Below, piece after piece: positions 11,905 through 25,250 of a DNA stretch of 64,000 nt; position 1 is the stretch's first letter, and each line of letters begins with the position of its first letter. This DNA is from Artemisia argyi (lineage: Eukaryota; Streptophyta; Magnoliopsida; Asterales; Asteraceae): positions 125,203,823 to 125,267,822 of the forward strand of contig CM060685.1 in the NCBI GenBank assembly GCA_030686995.1, written 5' to 3'. The position numbers were made by a program, and so were the translations under genes. The notes beneath the pieces were generated by a model that worked only from the letters and a program-made list of their open reading frames with translations, did no database searches and was not told the DNA's origin.

Positions 11905-12300
11905 GGGGTGTTCATCGGTTCGTTTTTTTGGGTTTTTTTTTTTTTTTTTTTTTTTGGTAAAACTGAATCGAACCAAATTTGAAATTGGTTAAATCGAACC
12001 GAATAACCGAAAACTGAACCAAATAACTCGAATAACCCTAATTACTTAATTTTAATTATTTATTTGTTTAAGTATACATATTTTTAACGCCCAAAAGACT
12101 TTCAAGCTTAAAAGATGCTATATTTATACTTCGAAAGAGTTTTAATGTTTTATTTTTTATGGAAATATATATACTTATGCTAATTCGGTTTTCGGCTTAT
12201 TGTACCAAAACTATATCCGAACTGAAAATCGGTTCGACTCGGTTTCGGCAAATTCGATTCTGTTTTTTTAATTCGGTTTCAATTTTCAATAATTGTGGGT
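11905..12300. mobile_element. Foldback element of the ACCGAA type, copy 1
   Basis: The left end carries GTGTTCATCGGTTCG, a T run and AACCGAATAACCGAAAACTGAACC. The right end carries the inverse (TTCGGTTTTCGGC, GGTTCGACTCGGTTTCGG, AATTCGGTTTC). It is related to 18360-18925 and 29085-29365. Non-coding and strongly diverged between the arms. Confidence 0.6.
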
Positions 12301-12400
12301 GAAAACAGAATTTTGTACTCCTCTACTTAGTTGTCACGTAAACTTTTGTTAATTGTACATTTTATAGTGTTACTATCTTTTTAGTTTGTGGTTTGGATTC

Positions 12401-12460
12401 AACTTAGCCCACAAGGGCTAAATGGGCCTTAAGTAAACCGGCCACAGAAACTAAACCCTA
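12401..12460 (+). promoter_or_regulatory. Site II and telo-box motifs upstream of RPS3
   Basis: AGCCCA at 12406-12411 (TGGGCT on the other strand) and TGGGCC at 12423-12428 match the plant site II element TGGGCY. AAACCCTA at 12453-12460 is a perfect telo-box. This combination is characteristic of plant cytosolic ribosomal protein promoters. The leader exon then runs to about 12550, where the donor GTAAAT begins a leader intron ending with TTTTCAG at 13413. Confidence 0.7.
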
Positions 12461-12803
12461 GTCATTTCCATATCTTTTATCAGCCGCAGGATCTTCAGAT
12501 TTTTGGTTAGCCTTTTCTTTCTTCCTTCTTAGTTACTGATTTGGCTGCTGGTAAATCATTCATTTTCTTAATTTTTATGTTGTATTTGTTTTTTTTATAT
12601 ATGTTTTCTTGTATGATTTCTTTGCTATGTTTATAAATTTTTGTTTATTTACTAGGCACTCATTAACCAAATATTTTATAGTTGATCTCAAGCGCAAATA
12701 GATTGATTTTAGATATAAGTAATATTACACGATGTTTGTATAAGGGCTTATGGCTTATTTGAAACTTTTCGGCTTATATAAGCTTATACAATATTTTTAA
12801 ACG

Positions 12804-13020
12804 TGGGTGTGTTTGTTTTGCTGTATATTGCCGGCTTATGGCTTATTTGGTTTTGGGCTTATGTTTCATAAGCTCAAAACCAAATAAGCCCACCCCCCCC
12901 CCCCCCCCCCCCCGTAAGCCGAAAAGTTTCAAAATAAGCCACAAAAAGTGAGCTTATGAGACATAAGCAGAAAACCAAATAAGCCATAAGCCTTTTATAT
13001 AAGCTTAAACAAACACCCCC
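12804..13020. mobile_element. Foldback MITE, GGCTTATGGCTTATTTGG family, copy B
   Basis: It starts GGGTGTGTTTG and ends CAAACACCCCC followed by TAA, with long inverted arms (GGCTTATGGCTTATTTGG / CCAAATAAGCCATAAGCC). A run of 21 C at 12893-12913 sits at the turn of the hairpin. A partial relative precedes it at about 12744-12790. It lies in the 5' leader intron of RPS3. Confidence 0.8.
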
Positions 13021-13446
13021 TAATGCAAAATGTTAGTATTGTTTAGGCTTTCTTGTCGCGCACACAGCTTAGTATTTTGTAGACGGTAATTGTAGAATAC
13101 AAATTTAGCTAATGATGTGTCATTTTGTTGTACTAGTATATCTTTTAATGTGCGTCTTATTGACGAAAGTCTATAGCCGGTTTATTATCTGAAGGCAGGC
13201 TAAGTTTTATACATTTGTTTAGATAATGATTATTTACTAAACTGAACATGTGTATGCGCTTAGTGGTTTTGTCTATGTGACATCGTGTGTTATTATTTAG
13301 TTTCGGAGTATTCACTGAGATTCGCATCCCGAATGTGTTATATTTAATTTTTATAATCTGGCTCTTTGAAGTTTTATAAAGCTACTTAATATTGCTTCTA
13401 AATTTATTTTCAGAGTTAGTGCTCGCATAATACACTTTTGACAATC

Positions 13447-14839
<1,393 letters not shown>

Positions 14840-15010
14840 ATCCAGGGCCAGAAACAAGATTGGAGATCTTATGTTATGTGTCTTTTGTTGAGTTAGCTTG
14901 GAATACCCTTTTTCTATTTGCAAAGTTGAAGCTTGATATTATCCTTAAATGAAACTAGCGAATTTTGTTTTTGTTTTCTAAGTTATTTTTAGCTTTTTGT
15001 ATTAAGATTA
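14840..15010 (+). other. RPS3 3' UTR and flank
   Basis: AT-rich sequence after the stop. No clear AATAAA is seen and no terminator was assigned. Confidence 0.5.
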
Positions 15011-15117
15011 CTAGAACGGTACCCGCGCAATGTGGCGGCGGGTACTGTGACTATATTTTGCGTTATTTGGTTATATGTTTAGTTGTCTTCATGTTTTATA
15101 AGTAGAGATATTAGAGA
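15011..15117 (-). mobile_element. Very short Helitron-like element
   Basis: On the - strand it begins TCTCTAATATCTCTAC with an A just before it. It ends with the hairpin CCCGCCGCCACATTGCGCGGG, a short spacer and CTAG followed by T. TC start, CTRR end, subterminal hairpin and an A/T insertion site are the standard Helitron signature. At 107 bp it can only be a non-autonomous derivative. The 5' boundary is less sure than the 3' end. Confidence 0.55.
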
Positions 15118-15365
15118 TGGTTAAGCCAAATAATTTTAGTTTGAATAACCAACTACTTCTAACCAACCTGTTTTTTAATAAATTAATTTTGAAATTTTTT
15201 CATAATAAGTAAGAAAATAAATTTGAATTTTAAGCCTTTTTAATTATAAAATAGTATCAAATGCATTATAATGTAGTATAGATAATTGCACAAATAAAAT
15301 TGTGCTACACAAAACTTGAACACATGATTCTAATGTTAGTTGAAAAATGCATTTTGGGTAATTTA

Positions 15366-15796
15366 GGTAGTGTTTAGTTATAGAAATTTTTTCCTATTTT
15401 TTCATTTCTAAATTCCTTGAGAAGGGAATGATTTTTCTTCTCTAGAAAAGAGTTGAGAATTTTGAAAACCCGTTTAGTTGGAGTTATATTTTTCTTTTTT
15501 AAAAAAATAAGAAGATTGTGATGGTGGGCGGCATTGGTGGGTGAGGATGGAAGACGGCGTGATAAGAGTATAGTTGGAATGAGATTGGAAAATAGTGTGT
15601 TTTATTTTAAAGATGAAAAAAGTGAGAAGAGGATAATGGGGTTTTCATTTTTTCTATTAAAATTTGGAAAGGAAGAATTTCACTTTTTTTGAAAATTGTT
15701 GGAAAAAAGGGTAACTAAACAGGTTTTCAGTTTTTCTATTTTCAAATGAAAAATTTCCTAGAAAAATAGAGTATTTCTCTTCAACTAAACGCACCC
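15366..15796. mobile_element. Harbinger-type foldback MITE
   Basis: It starts GGTAGTGTTTAGTT and ends AACTAAACGCACCC, mutually inverted with a few mismatches. It is flanked by TTA on both sides (15363-15365 and 15797-15799). The interior holds further inverted arms (AAAATTTGG..., CTAGAAAAGAG) and no coding sequence. Confidence 0.7.
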
Positions 15797-16858
15797 TTAA
15801 GTTGTGAATGTGAGTGTTTACTTAAATGGGTTGGATTTCTAAAAGGACATGATCAACATACGGAGTAGTAGTTTGTATTTGCGATAAAAGATTATATTTA
15901 TAAGTTAAAACCATTTCAGCTGTTGGTGGTATAGTACGTTCACCAACTAACAACTGACCATGCATTGATCATCTGATTGAATTCCTTCCTTGGACTCGTA
16001 CGGTTCGTATATAGCCTGCCTGGTTATGTCTCCCATTGTCACGTGTCAAGTGTCGTATTCTAACCGTTGGGTGACAGTTTAATGACAATTGTCTTTACTT
16101 GTGTGAGGCCTTCTCAGGTCATTGCGACTTATGAATGTTTGGGTATCGGATCAGGCTTATCAAGTATTGATAATTGGCCTTACTTTGACATATATTTAGT
16201 GGGATTGCCAATATCTACACGCAATCGCATACCATCATGATTATCATGATTGCTTTGCTCATTAAACTTGTTTCTCCACATAATCAACTTTCATAGAAAC
16301 AAAGTGGCTACATCAAACGCTAGGAATGTAGAAAACGAATAAGAAAACGTGTCACCTTCAATTAGTTATAACTTAAGATTGAAATCCATATTTCTAATTC
16401 TTGGTTATATGCGATTTTCGTTACTGGGTAACAATAGTTTCTTATTTTAGATTAGTTTCAATATTCGTGTTCCTTTTCCCTTACTTAAACATGGAATTTT
16501 TGTTGTTTGGTTATTCTCCATTACTTAAGATTGCGGATTTTCTGTTTCTGTTATATTTTCGTCTCTTAGCACTGTTTTTAATTTCACATTTATAAGAATC
16601 GCCTACAACAGACCTCCCTAGTAACGGTTACGAAATTTTGACATTTTTCAAACTTATCACAAATGAATACATAATGAATACCACGATATATACAAAAGTG
16701 TATAAAGTTGAAGCTCTACAGTTGCCACTTTCAGAGCAAGAGTATGAAAGGATGTGATAACGTCTAGTGACTTTTTACATTGAAAGGCCAAGAATAAATA
16801 CAATGATACAAACACAATGGGATATTAACTACATGCCAAAGCAGATAGAACATACTCT
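15797..16858. repeat. Gene-free stretch with LTR-like relic copy 2 (about 16010-16240)
   Basis: The segment around 16030-16230 repeats the motif order of 11580-11850, including CTCCCATTGTCA, CTAACCGTTGGGTGACAG and CTTATCAAGTATTGATAAT. The rest of the stretch shows no gene. The open frame near 16401 is leucine/phenylalanine-rich noise. Confidence 0.45.
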
Positions 16859-17550
16859 CTAAAAAACTTCGGTAACCTTGCTTGCAAGAACTCTTTCTCG
16901 TCTTTCAATGTATTCAGCAGGAAACCAACCTGCTTTCCCTTTACATTCACCTTCAGCCCAACCATTATTTGACACCTGTTAACATTACCAGATTGTGAGT
17001 TACCAAACTCATGTATTCAAAGAAAGCTTGGATATTTAATATAGTATTACAATTCACAGTATTCAAGAGCTGCATACTGTTATGATAATAACAAAATCAC
17101 TAGTTGATAAATTGAGCTCCACATCAGACTTTACATAATATGAGAACATAACCTGGAACAAGATGGAAAAAATTTAATAGGAATTAATTTAGTTCATTAC
17201 TGTATAACAAGAAATTATGAAAAAGTTTAAATGAGATTTGAATGATTACTTCTCCTAAAAAGTAATCCACCCCATCATTTGAACCATTTTGCAGTGGAGG
17301 CGCATTATTGACTACTTCGTAAAAAGGAGGTGGAGGTGGAGGTGGAGCTATTTCCACAGTTGGTGCATGAGTTGTTTCAATTTGTTGTCGCTTTGATACC
17401 ATTTGTCAAAAAAAAAAAAAAAAAAAAAAAAAAGGGATTATACTTTGAAAATAAACTTCTATCAAAGGTAATGGCACAAAAGCATACCTCTCCTTCAAGA
17501 TCATCAAGAATTTGAACAACCTTTTGGTGATAAGCTCGTTCTGATTCAAT
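16859..17550 (-). pseudogene. 3' fragment of an SH3P-type BAR/SH3 endocytic adaptor gene, decayed
   Basis: Four exon-like blocks are on the - strand. 17550-17488 encodes IESERAYHQKVVQILDDLEGE, the end of the BAR-like helical region. 17402-17250 encodes the linker (MVSKRQQIE..., a run of seven Pro, then DYFLGE). 17152-17078 is a diverged first half of the SH3 domain (VMFSYYVKSDVELNLS...). 16975-16859 is the second half (NNGWAEGECKGKAGWFP) plus the end ERRERVLASKV. Plant SH3P1-3 proteins act in clathrin-linked traffic and autophagosome formation. The exons coding the first two thirds are missing and replaced by (ATT)n. The linker block has AA instead of AG just before it, next to an inserted A/T run. 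The ALYDY-like and RK positions of SH3 are lost. Splicing phases otherwise fit, so this was once a normal multi-exon gene. Confidence 0.8.
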
Positions 17551-17610
17551 CTATCAAAAAAACGTGTTTCAAAAAATATAATGAACAAACCATGAAATTG
17601 TTGTTGTTGC

Positions 17611-17665
<55 letters not shown>

Positions 17666-17676
17666 GTTATTATTAT
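17611..17676. repeat. (TAT)n microsatellite
   Basis: About 22 near-perfect copies of the trinucleotide TAT/ATT with one interruption. It lies where upstream exons of the SH3P fragment would be expected. Confidence 0.95.
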
Positions 17677-18359
17677 TTGGGTTTTATGATTTTGAATTTA
17701 GTTGGAGGAGACCACTGGCACTGATTAAAGGGTTAAATTAATTCATTACTCCTCATGTGTTTAGGTGTAAATTTACTTGCTTTATCATTTTTAATTTTAT
17801 TTAACATTAATTCATTTGGCAAAAATGATCATTTACACCTCTCCATTCCATTTAGAATGTTAAATGACCCATTAGCAGTTTAGTATTACTTTATACTCTA
17901 AAATTTTTACGAATTGTACAACTTTAGCAGAATTTAGACTAGCAGCTTAATGAAATTTGGATGTCAAAAACTTTCATTTCTCAAATTTTAAGGTTATTTG
18001 AGGAATAAAACAATTAAGATTCATTGGTATAATTTTACTGAATTCTATAAATATCCAAAAACAAAATTAAACATACTTATAATAGATTTATTTGGTCCTG
18101 ATTTTCATTGATACACATATTTGTAAAACATGACTAGTTACACTCTTTTTATGTTTATTTTTATACAAAATAGTTTGCTAGTTTTAAGTGGTTTTAGCTT
18201 AAAAGACATGGCATCCGTAAATGTATTGTTAGAAAAACATATAATAAAAAGACATAATTTTTCAATGTTAATTACATGGTACTAACGTCGTAAAGCGCAA
18301 TTACTATAAAAAAAAAGAAAAAGAAAAAAAAAACATTTAAATCCGTATATCAGAGTAGG
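17677..18359. other. Gene-free AT-rich stretch
   Basis: No exon, terminal repeat or structured RNA is recognisable. Confidence 0.5.
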
Positions 18360-18651
18360 GGGTGTTCATCGGTTTATTCGGTTAAAAAAAAATTTTGGGT
18401 CATAACCGAAAACCGAACCGAACCGAAAATATCTATGACCGAACCGAACAACCGAACCGAACCGAAAATGTCTATGACCGAACCGAACCGAAGTTCGGTT
18501 CGGTTATGGGTCAAAACCGAAAACCGAATTTTATACTTAAATTACACTATATATTTTTGGCAAAAAAAATATCTTAAGCATATAAAAAGTGTTTTTTATA
18601 TTAGTATAAAATTTTAATAGACATTTTATATATATAAAATAATATAAATAT

Positions 18652-18742
<91 letters not shown>

Positions 18743-18925
18743 CGGTTTTCCGTTTAGATAGCCAAACTCATATTCAAACCGAAAACTGAATTTTTAATTT
18801 GGTTCGATTCGGTTTTGACAAATTCAGTTCGATTATAAGTTCGATTCGGTTTTTTTTCGATTCGATTCGGTTCGGTTCGGTTTTCGATTTATTCGGTTTA
18901 TTACCCGAAACATTAACACCCCAAT
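18360..18925. mobile_element. Foldback element of the ACCGAA type with (AT)n centre, copy 2
   Basis: The left arm is dense in AACCGAACCGAACC and the right arm in its inverse GGTTCGGTTCGGTT. The ends GGGTGTTCATCGG and ATTAACACCCC are inverted. An (AT)n tract of about 85 bases (18655-18739) forms the centre. The element ends only about 120 bp before the cyclophilin start codon, so it sits in that gene's promoter or leader. The 60-residue frames here are translations of the repeat. Confidence 0.8.
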
Positions 18926-19049
18926 ATCAGAGCTCTAGAAGAGTCTCTTTTTGTACCCAAAAACATCGAATAAACCTCACAAACAAACGCAAACTAAATT
19001 CACGATAACCATCTGAACCCTTTTCAACTGCAAAGAAACCGCACCCCAG

Positions 19050-21673
19050 ATGGTTTGTTTAATTTATTGTTTTTTTAGGCATTTTATCGAACACTTAATT
19101 ATATTTGCTAATAAACTAAGGTTGTTTACTAACTGTTTGTGTTTTGATAGTCTGTTACACTTCATACTAATTTGGGTGATATCAAGTGTGAAATTGCTTG
19201 TGATGAAGTCCCTAAAGCATCAGAGGTTAGTTATGTTTGATTTCATTATGTATGTTTATTTAGTTTTAATAGATATTTAGTATATGTCTTTTGTTTAAGC
19301 TTATATAGCCAGCTTATGCCTTATTTGATTTTAGGCTTATGTTTTATAAGCTCACTTTTTGTGGCTTTTTTTGAAACTTTTCGGCTGCTTATTATGACAT
19401 AATAAGATTATATAAGCCGAAAAGTTTCAAAATAAGCCACAAAAAGTGAGCTTATAAAAAATAAGCCCAAAATCAAATAAGCCATAAGCCGTCTATATAA
19501 GCCGAAACAAACACCCCCTAAGTTGGTGTTTGTTCTTATGAGCTTATTTATATATCAAAAACAAATAAGCTCGTAAGCCCACATGTAAACTTAAACTAGC
19601 ACCCCATTGTTGTTTATGTGATGTTTTGTGTGACCCTTAAGATAGTGATATTGTGTCGTGAACGAATGAGATTTACCCTGTTGAGGTTACCTGGAGATGG
19701 GCGTAACCGAGGTATCCCGTGACCATTTCTGACCCTTTCCTAGGCGACCCGACCACAGATGTGTACCTAGTGAGGTTTGAATCGGGTGTGAGGAGGATGG
19801 TGAAAATGTATCGCCAAAGATAAATTGTATTAGGAAGGGTAATTGAGTGTTTTATATCTTAAGTTAGGTTATTAATTAGGTTAGTGCTAAGAGTATTGGG
19901 TCCACTATATAAGTGTTGATTATCTTGCACTAATTACGTGGGTCTTATATGTAAGTGGGTTGACTAGGTTTGGGTTGATTCTAGTAAGTGATACATCTGT
20001 GGGTAGATCGTGGATGTGATGTTCCGTGAAAACGAATGCAAATACTCTAGCAGTTGATTCAGTTAAACATTGGGGGCGAAATAGAGAATATGTACCTGAC
20101 ATGTAATTTGAAAAGGCGGGTACATGACTTTTGAAAATATCTTATGAGGTTATGAGCATCACTGTTTTGAATAAACATGAATTAGGGATAGCGAAATCTT
20201 TACTTTAAATGTCACTTCGCTCAAACCCTGTTCTTTTTTCTAACCAAATCCTGCTTGGAGCAGTTTGCTATGAAAGTCTAGTTCTTTAACCGTCAATTAT
20301 ACATAATGAGAGTTATTGCCTTTTTTGTATAGAATTAAGACAACTAAACCTTCAAAGATTATATAAAACAACGTTAACCTAACATATATCAATGTAAGAC
20401 AAGACAGGTGATGGTAACCAGGGATAAGATGCTAGCTGAGTAGCTGTCATAAACAAATCTTACAGATATGAATCTATGATATTAGGTTAAGGCATTGGTT
20501 AACATTACATCTTGGTTGCAACATGTTAAAGAGGTCATATACATAATTACAGATATGAGGTTGTGCTGTGAAATTTCACTTCCCTTCTTTTCCTGAAGCG
20601 AGCATCAATTCAACTTGTAGCCTGTGCATGTTTCCGCTCTATTGTCTTGCTGTAATTTTGTGTTTACTTAATGCTTTTATAGAACCAGCACTGCAATTTA
20701 GGCAGTGAATCTTAGTGTAATATATCTTTAAATAGGGCATTGCATTTCTTGTATCCTTGGAACTATTTGAGTACCAGTTCACTTGTAATGCTACTTGCAA
20801 CATAATTTTTATCACACATTCATGTTGATGGATTTTGTAATACTTGATGGCTACAGAATTTTCTGGCATTATGTGCAAGTGGATACTACGATGGTACCAT
20901 TTTCCACAGAAACATAAAGGGATTTATGATCCAAGGCGGAGATCCCACAGGGACTGGCAAAGGAGGGACAAGTATTTGGGGCAAAAAGTTCAATGATGAG
21001 ATACGCGACTCTCTCAAGGTAAACTTTCATTGTTGGATGCTTTCATCCTTCTGAATTAGACTTTATCATATGCTCATTCTTCCATCAATAGTATTGCTTT
21101 TGATTTATGTCGCTATCTCCTAATATGATCATTCTCCTATGAATAAGACTTTCGAAGTCTGATAAAGTCACACAAACAAGAAATTGCTACATGATCTAAG
21201 TGTGTGAGCTCCATAACCAAATGTCTATAGCTAGTAGCAAATAATGCACTATTCCTTTGTGATTCATCTTCTATAAAGATCAAGTTTAAGGTGTCTTGAG
21301 TGATATAGTGATAATTAATCTTCCTGACATGAACTAGTAGATTTCATTTTTAGATGTCTTCGTCAGGTTTTCTTGTTGATGTTTCCGGGTGTTTTTGTTT
21401 TGCTTCACTGATGATTGTTTGGCTCTTTCTTCAGCACAATGCAAGAGGTATTCTATCAATGGCTAATAGTGGGGCTAACTCTAATGGGAGCCAGTTCTTC
21501 ATCACTTACGCTAAACAACCACATCTTAATGGAGGGTATACTATCTTCGGAAAAGTGATACATGGGTTTGAAGTGCTCGATCTCATGGAAAAGGTAAAAC
21601 TTGTTTATATCTGTGCTTAGAAAATCAATTACTCCCTTGCTACACTCTCTATTTCACAATGTTCGATTAACAT

Positions 21674-21714
<41 letters not shown>

Positions 21715-22868
21715 CGAATTATAAAGTTAACGTTACTTGTTTACCTGTTACTTTTGAAACGGCATTGTGCGTTGATCGTATTGCCATGTATGTAAGACAT
21801 GTGACTGATTGTTGCATAGATGATTAGATCAGAACTTGCAATTTTCATGAAATATTAGGAGCATTTATTTGCATAGCTGAATGAAATAAGCAGCTGCTTA
21901 TAATGGCAACCCTACAGGTGTAACATGATTATTTCAATTGTTTATAAGACAGTCAATCCTACATGATTTTGTTCAATTGCTTGCTAATCTTCTAATTGTA
22001 TATCTTCTCTAGGAAGTGTAATATGACTGTGTGTCAAGCTTACATAGTTTTGCATAAATAGATATAGGTGGCAAGATTGCATGTTTGGCGGGTTTGAGGG
22101 CGAGTCGAAATGGATTTGGATGCACCACAATTTTGTCCATTTTCGTACTTTCTAGTAAATATTTACGCATAACAAATTATATAAAGTATAAACTGTATTA
22201 TTAGTTTATTACAATGATTAACTTGTGTCTGAGTAAAGTGAATTAGGAGGTTATATGTATTAAAAAACCGCTGGGCTATTTTCGACCCAGTTAACCCGTT
22301 CGACCCGCTCAATCTTTTGTGATTATATTTACTTATTTAGACCTGTTTGAGACAAACATAACCTAAATCCATCAATTCATAAGCAAATGGGTCGAAATTG
22401 CCATTTTGTCAATGGGATAGGTTGGGTTTAATGAGTTGTAGTGAACATATCAATTCACGCGTGTTCCAAACCCATAGGTTTTTCATGTCACTATGATTTA
22501 TCTCATTGGTAGCGAACTTGCTTGACGGGTTCCTGTTATTTCACATGTAACTTTGATTTATATCATTTGCACCGAAATTGCTTGTCTGTGATATTATCTA
22601 ATATAACGGTAATCAACCTAAATGTGTGCCTACATATTAACCTAGTACTCAACTACTCATAGACCACTCAACAAAATAATCAACACCATTTATCATTTTG
22701 ACTATTGTCCATTTGGCTGATTTGTAAGCAGAAATAAACCATATAACACATGCTATAACTTCGATTCGTTTATCCTTTGTGCAGACTCCAACAGGTCCCG
22801 GGGACCGGCCACTGGCAGAGATCAGGATTAACCGTATAACAATCCATGCTAACCCGCTTGCCGGCTAG
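19050..22868 (+). CDS. Cyclophilin, PPIL3/CYP18-1 type peptidyl-prolyl isomerase (160 aa, five exons)
   Basis: Coding exons are 19050-19052 (the ATG alone), 19151-19225, 20857-21018, 21435-21593 and 22785-22868, all GT-AG. They give 160 residues with no gaps against the family layout. The protein starts [16 protein letters not shown] and ends HANPLAG. The isomerase core has [20 protein letters not shown] with the catalytic Arg, Phe and Gln. [16 protein letters not shown] and the LMEK helix follow. It is a single-domain cyclophilin of the spliceosome-associated PPIL3 class; a nuclear role is inferred from the family. The usual active-site Trp is Tyr here (NGGYTIFG), as in related PPIL-type proteins that are less sensitive to cyclosporin. 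Intron 2 contains a MITE (19288-19518) and intron 3 is short. Confidence 0.95.
19288..19518. mobile_element. Foldback MITE, GGCTTATGGCTTATTTGG family, copy C
   Basis: Inverted arms run from TTTGTTTAAGCTTATATAGCC to CTATATAAGCCGAAACAAAC, with CACTTTTTGTGGC opposite GCCACAAAAAGTG. The right end is ACACCCCC followed by TAA; the left end is decayed. It lies inside intron 2 of the cyclophilin gene, and a short related hairpin follows at 19524-19605. Confidence 0.75.
21680..21714. repeat. Poly-T run in cyclophilin intron 4
   Basis: About 35 consecutive T. It may be the tail of a small retroposed sequence on the - strand, but no body was recognised. Confidence 0.85.
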
Positions 22869-23808
22869 TCTTCGTATCGATTCATGTGATCACTTAACTT
22901 GAATGTTCGAAATTATGGTCCAGATTTTGACATGTTTGTTATGATACAGACTTATAACTGTCTTATCACTATAACCCGATTCAGAATTTTAGCATTTAGA
23001 GTTTGCGTGCTACTATGTATTGAGAATCCCGGGCTTTAAAATGTGACTGGGTTCATCTCATGTAGGTGAGGGTGGCAATACTGATTTATCTACTAAAAAA
23101 ATGGTCGATTTTCATTGCATCTCTTTTGCTCTACTTATACAGTTTCATAAGCATATTTTATACCTGGAATATTTGTAAAAGAAATTCAATGAACTGTTTG
23201 TCATGATCAAGTTTTTGTTGGTTCAAGCCAGTCAGAACATCCACGACTTACATATATAAGTGTACAGTATACACTTTACCTTTAGTATCATTCAAAGAAA
23301 CCACATAATGCATATTTTTTGACAACCTGTATGCTTATAGTAACATTTTAGAGGGTATGTAGTTAATTGTTTAATTTATAAAGCAAAAATATAATTTTAC
23401 TTAATTACTTGCAAAGCGAGAAACATTGATTTACAAATATGTTTTTTATTAATAATGCTTATAGCATCCATCATTTGAATTAATTACTGTATTTAAACAG
23501 AGTTTAATCATCAATTTCATATTACTTTTTGGTTCAACCCATATACTTTTTTTTCGTAATGGTTACAATAATTGAACCCTAAAGTGTCACAATAAGGGTT
23601 ATGCCATAAATCGGCAAGTCAATTTTAAAAATTGCTAAAATGATAAAAGTAAAAAACTATTAAAAAATTATTCACTTACAGATGTTTTGCGTGAATACTA
23701 TGCCAGTTCTTACAAATTTCAATATTCTTTAAAAATTAAATAGGGTTGTTTCTCAAAACTTAATTGATGGCTTATGAGCTTGCTGAAAAAAGCAAAACCA
23801 ATAAGGTG

Positions 23809-23854
<46 letters not shown>

Positions 23855-23935
23855 CTCTTCTTATCAAGTTAAACTTATAGCTTAGTGGAGTTCAAAATCT
23901 AAAGAAGAATACCGTTCAAACTTAAAAGAAAACAA
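22869..23935. other. Cyclophilin 3' flank, no gene seen
   Basis: The first part is likely 3' UTR. A T run of about 43 bases lies at 23812-23854. No coding or paired terminal structure was recognised. Confidence 0.5.
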
Positions 23936-25250
23936 TTTTGTGGAAAACTAAAAGGGGTTGAATAGTTTACGTCTTTTTCAAAATTTATTATGAAAACTTT
24001 GTTTATTTTTTAAAAGCTTTGGTTTGACGTTATGTGAACCCAAATCTTGAACAATATGAACAACTATATCTAAGTATGACAAATAATAACAATGTAAATA
24101 TAATAAGTAAATGAGAGCTAAGGGATGGAAAGATCAAACCGCTACACAAATGATTTATAGTGGTTCGGCTATGAAGCACCTCTTCGCCCTACTCCACTCT
24201 TCGAGCACCTAACTCGAGAGTTCTCTTCACTATGTCAACAAGCTCCCTTAAGACAGAGAAAACCTTGCACACCTTCGGTTACACCAATTAACGAAACTAA
24301 GCTAAATGTCTAGTTCTAATCCTAGCTAGAACCAATCTCACGACTATAAACACTACACGACTTCTTCACACCTTCTTCACTACTTAGCACTACTTATTCA
24401 CTCCACAACTTCTTCACACCTTCACTACTTATTCACACACCTACTTCTTCACACCTTCACTACTTACACACCTCACTAATCTAAACACTTATGTTCACAC
24501 CTATCTAACTAATATACACACCTTATACACAAATGAATGAATGATTTACAAAGTATGATACACTAACAACTTGAGTGGTTGGATCACATGAAGTGATAAT
24601 ACTTATTGTCTTGAAGGATAGAAGTATTCTTCTCTTGCACTTGAGTGGATGAAGCTTGGATCACTTGGAAACAAAAGCTTATGATTAAATGATCAAAGGA
24701 TTTAGAAAGATGTGAATGGAGATTTAGAACAAAAAGATTGGAGTGCAAAAGGTGAGTAAAAAGTCAAATGAATCAGTATTAGGCAAGCTGAGCAGCTGAT
24801 GAGCGTGGCCGGTCCCTTTAATTATTAAGGGAGCCGCCTAGTTAATTAAGGGGGCCGCCTAATGTATCCATTGCTCAGCTTTGTCTTTTTGTGGGAAAGA
24901 TTTTTCTGAAACATTTTTGCCATTTTTGGTTGAAAAATTGAATTCACATATTTATTATAGATTAAACTTATTTCTTTATTACAAAAAATGATTTTGTAAA
25001 ATATATAAAATGTTTTGTGACATTTTATAAAAAGTCTAGTGATTAAGAAAATGTTCCTTTGATCATAAAATGCATTAGATATTTTGTTTATTCATACCTT
25101 AAGTAATTGAGTTGTTGAAATTGATATTTACAACTAAATACTTGTTTACATACTAATTTTTACTTTTAACGATTTTACATCTTGTGATTATCAAAACGTA
25201 GAGACATCATAAAATATTAATAACGTTTTTAGGCATTATTTATATCAACA
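23936..25250 (-). mobile_element. Solo LTR of a copia family
   Basis: On the - strand it begins TGTTGATATAAATAATG and ends with TTTCCACAAAA, collinear with the 1.25 kb LTR at 46600-47851. Shared landmarks are the CCACTATAAATC core (a likely TATA box of the LTR promoter), AACTCTCGAGTTAGGTGCTC, and AGGGGGCCGCC motifs near 24830-24870. No polypurine tract follows at the upstream side and no internal region is present, so it appears to be a recombined solo LTR. Target duplications are not clear. Confidence 0.75.
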
